23,874 nucleotides of DNA from the NCBI GenBank assembly GCA_946887045.1, contig CAMPKC010000066.1:1-23874 (forward strand), written 5' to 3'. The position numbers and the translations under genes are program-made. Source of the DNA: an uncultured Sphingobacteriaceae bacterium (lineage in GTDB: Bacteria; Bacteroidota; Bacteroidia; Sphingobacteriales; Sphingobacteriaceae). Under the pieces are notes generated by a model, which made no database searches, was not told where the DNA came from, and saw only the letters and a list, made by a program, of their open reading frames with translations. Shown here one piece after another: positions 22,146 through 23,874 of this stretch; within the stretch, counting starts at the first letter, position 1; the number at the start of each line of letters is the position of its first letter.

Positions 22146-23874
22146 ATGAAAAAACAATTTGAAAGTTTTGAGGGATACTTAAATGGAGAGCTGTACTACA
22201 ATGATTCGGCATTTCATCAAACTCAATTACTAGCATACTCAACTGATGCTTCTGTGTATCAGGAGAAGCCGCTTGCCGTTGCCTTGCCAAAAAACAATGA
22301 CGATATAAAATTACTGATAGATTTTGCCACACGCTACAAATTAACTTTAATTCCGAGGGCGGCGGGTACCTCATTAGCGGGGCAGGTGGTAGGCAATGGG
22401 ATAGTGGTAGACATCTCTAAACATTTCAACAAAATAATCGAGGTAAACAGTGCCGAAAGCTGGGTCAGGGTGCAACCGGGGGTGATAAGAGATGATTTGA
22501 ACTTTTACTTGCGGCCTTACGGACTGATGTTTGGTCCGGAAACATCTACCGCTAACCGGGCTATGATTGGCGGAATGGTCGGCAATAACTCTTGCGGTTT
22601 ACATAGCATTGTGTGGGGAGCAGTTAGGGATCATTTATTGGAAGCTACGGTTATTCTTAGCGATGGATCTGAGGTGATATTAAAGCCGGGAGATCTGAGT
22701 GTGCCCGGCGAAAAAAGTTTTAAGACTGAGATTTATGAATCTTTAGTGTCTTTATTATCTGACGAAAGCAATAAGGAATTAATTAAAAGAAACTTCCCAA
22801 AATCTACTGTCGTTCGCCGAAATACAGGTTATGCCCTTGATGCCTTACTGGCCATGCAGCCTTTCAATCAGGAAGGAAAAGATTTTAATTTGTGCAGTTT
22901 GCTCGCGGGTTCAGAAGGAACACTGGCGTTTATAAGTGAGGTGAAACTCAATTTATTGCCCTTGCCCCCGAAAGAGACGGCGGTAATATGTATCCACTGT
23001 AATTCTCTGGACGATGCTTTAAGAGCTAACATTGTTGCCCTGGAGCATAAACCAATGGCCTCAGAGCTTGTAGATAAATACATTCTCGATTTTACTATTG
23101 GCCATCCCGAATATCAAAAGAACCGGTTTTTTATTGAGGGCGACCCTGCAGCGATTTTAATAGTGGAATTTATGTGCCATGATAAGCAGGAACTTCAATT
23201 AAAGGTTGATGAGCTGATAAGCAATTTACAAAATACAGGTTTCGGTTATGCATATCCTGTTTTATACAACGTAGATACGGTTTACGCCTGGGATGTTCGT
23301 AAGGCCGGATTAGGCTTGTTGCGTAATCTGCGAGGCGATAGTCAGCCGGTTAATTTAATTGAAGACTGTGCAGTTTCGCCTCAGGAATTGCCTGAATATA
23401 TCCAGGATCTCCAGCTGATTTTGGATAAATATCAGGTAAAAGCATCGTATTATGCACATGCGGGGGCAGGCGAATTACACGTCGAGCCAATCATAAACTT
23501 AAAAACGAAACAAGGATTATCGACCTTCAGAAATGTATTAGCCGAGACTGTTGAACTCGTAAAAAAGTACAAAGGTTCTTTATCTGGAGAACACGGAGAT
23601 GGCCGTTTACGCGGCGAGTTTATACCGGCAATGCTGGGCAATGAAACATACCTGCTTTTTGAAAAAGTAAAGGCGATTTTTGATCCAAATAATATTTTTA
23701 ATGCAGGGAAAATAACCAAAACACCTGCCATGGATACGCATTTAAGGGTTAAGGAGGGGGCTGGTCCCGTTGAAGCATCAACCACCTTTGACTTTTTATC
23801 TACAGGTGGTATTCTGGGTCTGGCAGAAAAATGTTCAGGCTCTGGCGATTGCCGAAAAAGCGCCATCTCTGGCG
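22146..23874 (+). CDS. FAD-linked, 4Fe-4S D-2-hydroxyacid dehydrogenase, C-terminus beyond the right edge
   Basis: 576 codons are visible, open to the window end. The FAD-binding (PCMH) domain has LIPRAAGTSLAGQ (about 68-80), GPETSTANRAMIGGMVGNNS (130-149) and LAGSEGTLAFISEV. The FAD-oxidase C-terminal domain has YYAHAGAGELHVEP and SGEHGDGRLRGEF, the metal and substrate region of the D-lactate / D-2-hydroxyglutarate dehydrogenase group, then FDPNNIFNAGKI. The frame continues into an iron-sulfur module starting CSGSGDCRKS, as in large (about 950-1000-residue) YdiJ-like fusions. Such enzymes oxidise D-2-hydroxyacids and pass electrons to the respiratory chain. The substrate is undetermined. ATG at 22146 fits the expected N-terminus. 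It is a separate transcription unit from the FGE pair, 116 bp upstream. Confidence 0.92.
   Translation, partial: MKKQFESFEGYLNGELYYNDSAFHQTQLLAYSTDASVYQEKPLAVALPKNNDDIKLLIDFATRYKLTLIPRAAGTSLAGQVVGNGIVVDISKHFNKIIEVNSAESWVRVQPGVIRDDLNFYLRPYGLMFGPETSTANRAMIGGMVGNNSCGLHSIVWGAVRDHLLEATVILSDGSEVILKPGDLSVPGEKSFKTEIYESLVSLLSDESNKELIKRNFPKSTVVRRNTGYALDALLAMQPFNQEGKDFNLCSLLAGSEGTLAFISEVKLNLLPLPPKETAVICIHCNSLDDALRANIVALEHKPMASELVDKYILDFTIGHPEYQKNRFFIEGDPAAILIVEFMCHDKQELQLKVDELISNLQNTGFGYAYPVLYNVDTVYAWDVRKAGLGLLRNLRGDSQPVNLIEDCAVSPQELPEYIQDLQLILDKYQVKASYYAHAGAGELHVEPIINLKTKQGLSTFRNVLAETVELVKKYKGSLSGEHGDGRLRGEFIPAMLGNETYLLFEKVKAIFDPNNIFNAGKITKTPAMDTHLRVKEGAGPVEASTTFDFLSTGGILGLAEKCSGSGDCRKSAISG

Overview
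The window looks like a chromosomal segment of a Bacteroidota bacterium, most likely family Sphingobacteriaceae (Pedobacter or Mucilaginibacter type). The reasons are a gliding-motility/T9SS-type C-terminal (CHU_C) protein, a GH95 fucosidase, an imuA-imuB-dnaE2 cassette, TAnnTTTG promoter boxes and no obvious Shine-Dalgarno sites. The genus is an inference from sequence style only.

Region 1 (1-2644, minus strand) is a two-gene operon for surface proteins. A short CHU_C-domain protein is followed 18 bp later by a secreted, phage-tail-fibre-like protein. That protein contains six complete, in-phase 165-bp (55-residue) repeats and runs off the left edge.

Region 2 (2645-6266) is a gene graveyard. 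It holds a twice-frameshifted, truncated M1 aminopeptidase, at least two other gene remnants, an 11-bp tandem repeat and one small intact ORF. Embedded in it are four of the window's five copies of two multicopy, minus-strand, roughly 60-70-nt small-RNA-like units. Family A has three copies, two of them identical over 187 bp. Family B has two copies, one here and one 13 kb away at 17.8 kb. Each unit has an intrinsic terminator, and each has an unpaired stretch that is the reverse complement of what looks like a Bacteroidota mRNA start region (CTACCTATGAAAAAC for A, AACTAACCAATTATAAACC for B). Family B copies share a TTTG-N18-TAnnTTTG promoter. Family A copies share a sigma-54-like element with a palindrome about 70 bp upstream of it. 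This is the strongest candidate for an undescribed system: trans-acting antisense sRNAs aimed at the start regions of a gene family, possibly susC-like.

Region 3 (6619-10505, plus strand) is a probable carbohydrate-catabolism cluster: a Gfo/Idh/MocA dehydrogenase, two TIM-barrel sugar isomerase/epimerases and a PhyH-type dioxygenase. A REP-like pair of GC-rich palindromes interrupts it.

Region 4 (10682-17586, minus strand) holds an orphan soluble PAS sensor histidine kinase and the SOS-mutagenesis operon imuA-imuB-dnaE2. The operon has a candidate operator overlapping its promoter.

Region 5 (17834-23874) starts with the second family-B sRNA-like unit. A secreted GH95 alpha-L-fucosidase follows, then a formylglycine-generating enzyme-like exported protein with both catalytic cysteines. 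The stop codon of that gene overlaps the start of a tiny Cys-Cys lipoprotein gene. The window ends inside a large FAD/4Fe-4S D-2-hydroxyacid dehydrogenase. GH95 next to a sulfatase-activating enzyme suggests degradation of sulfated, fucose-containing glycans.
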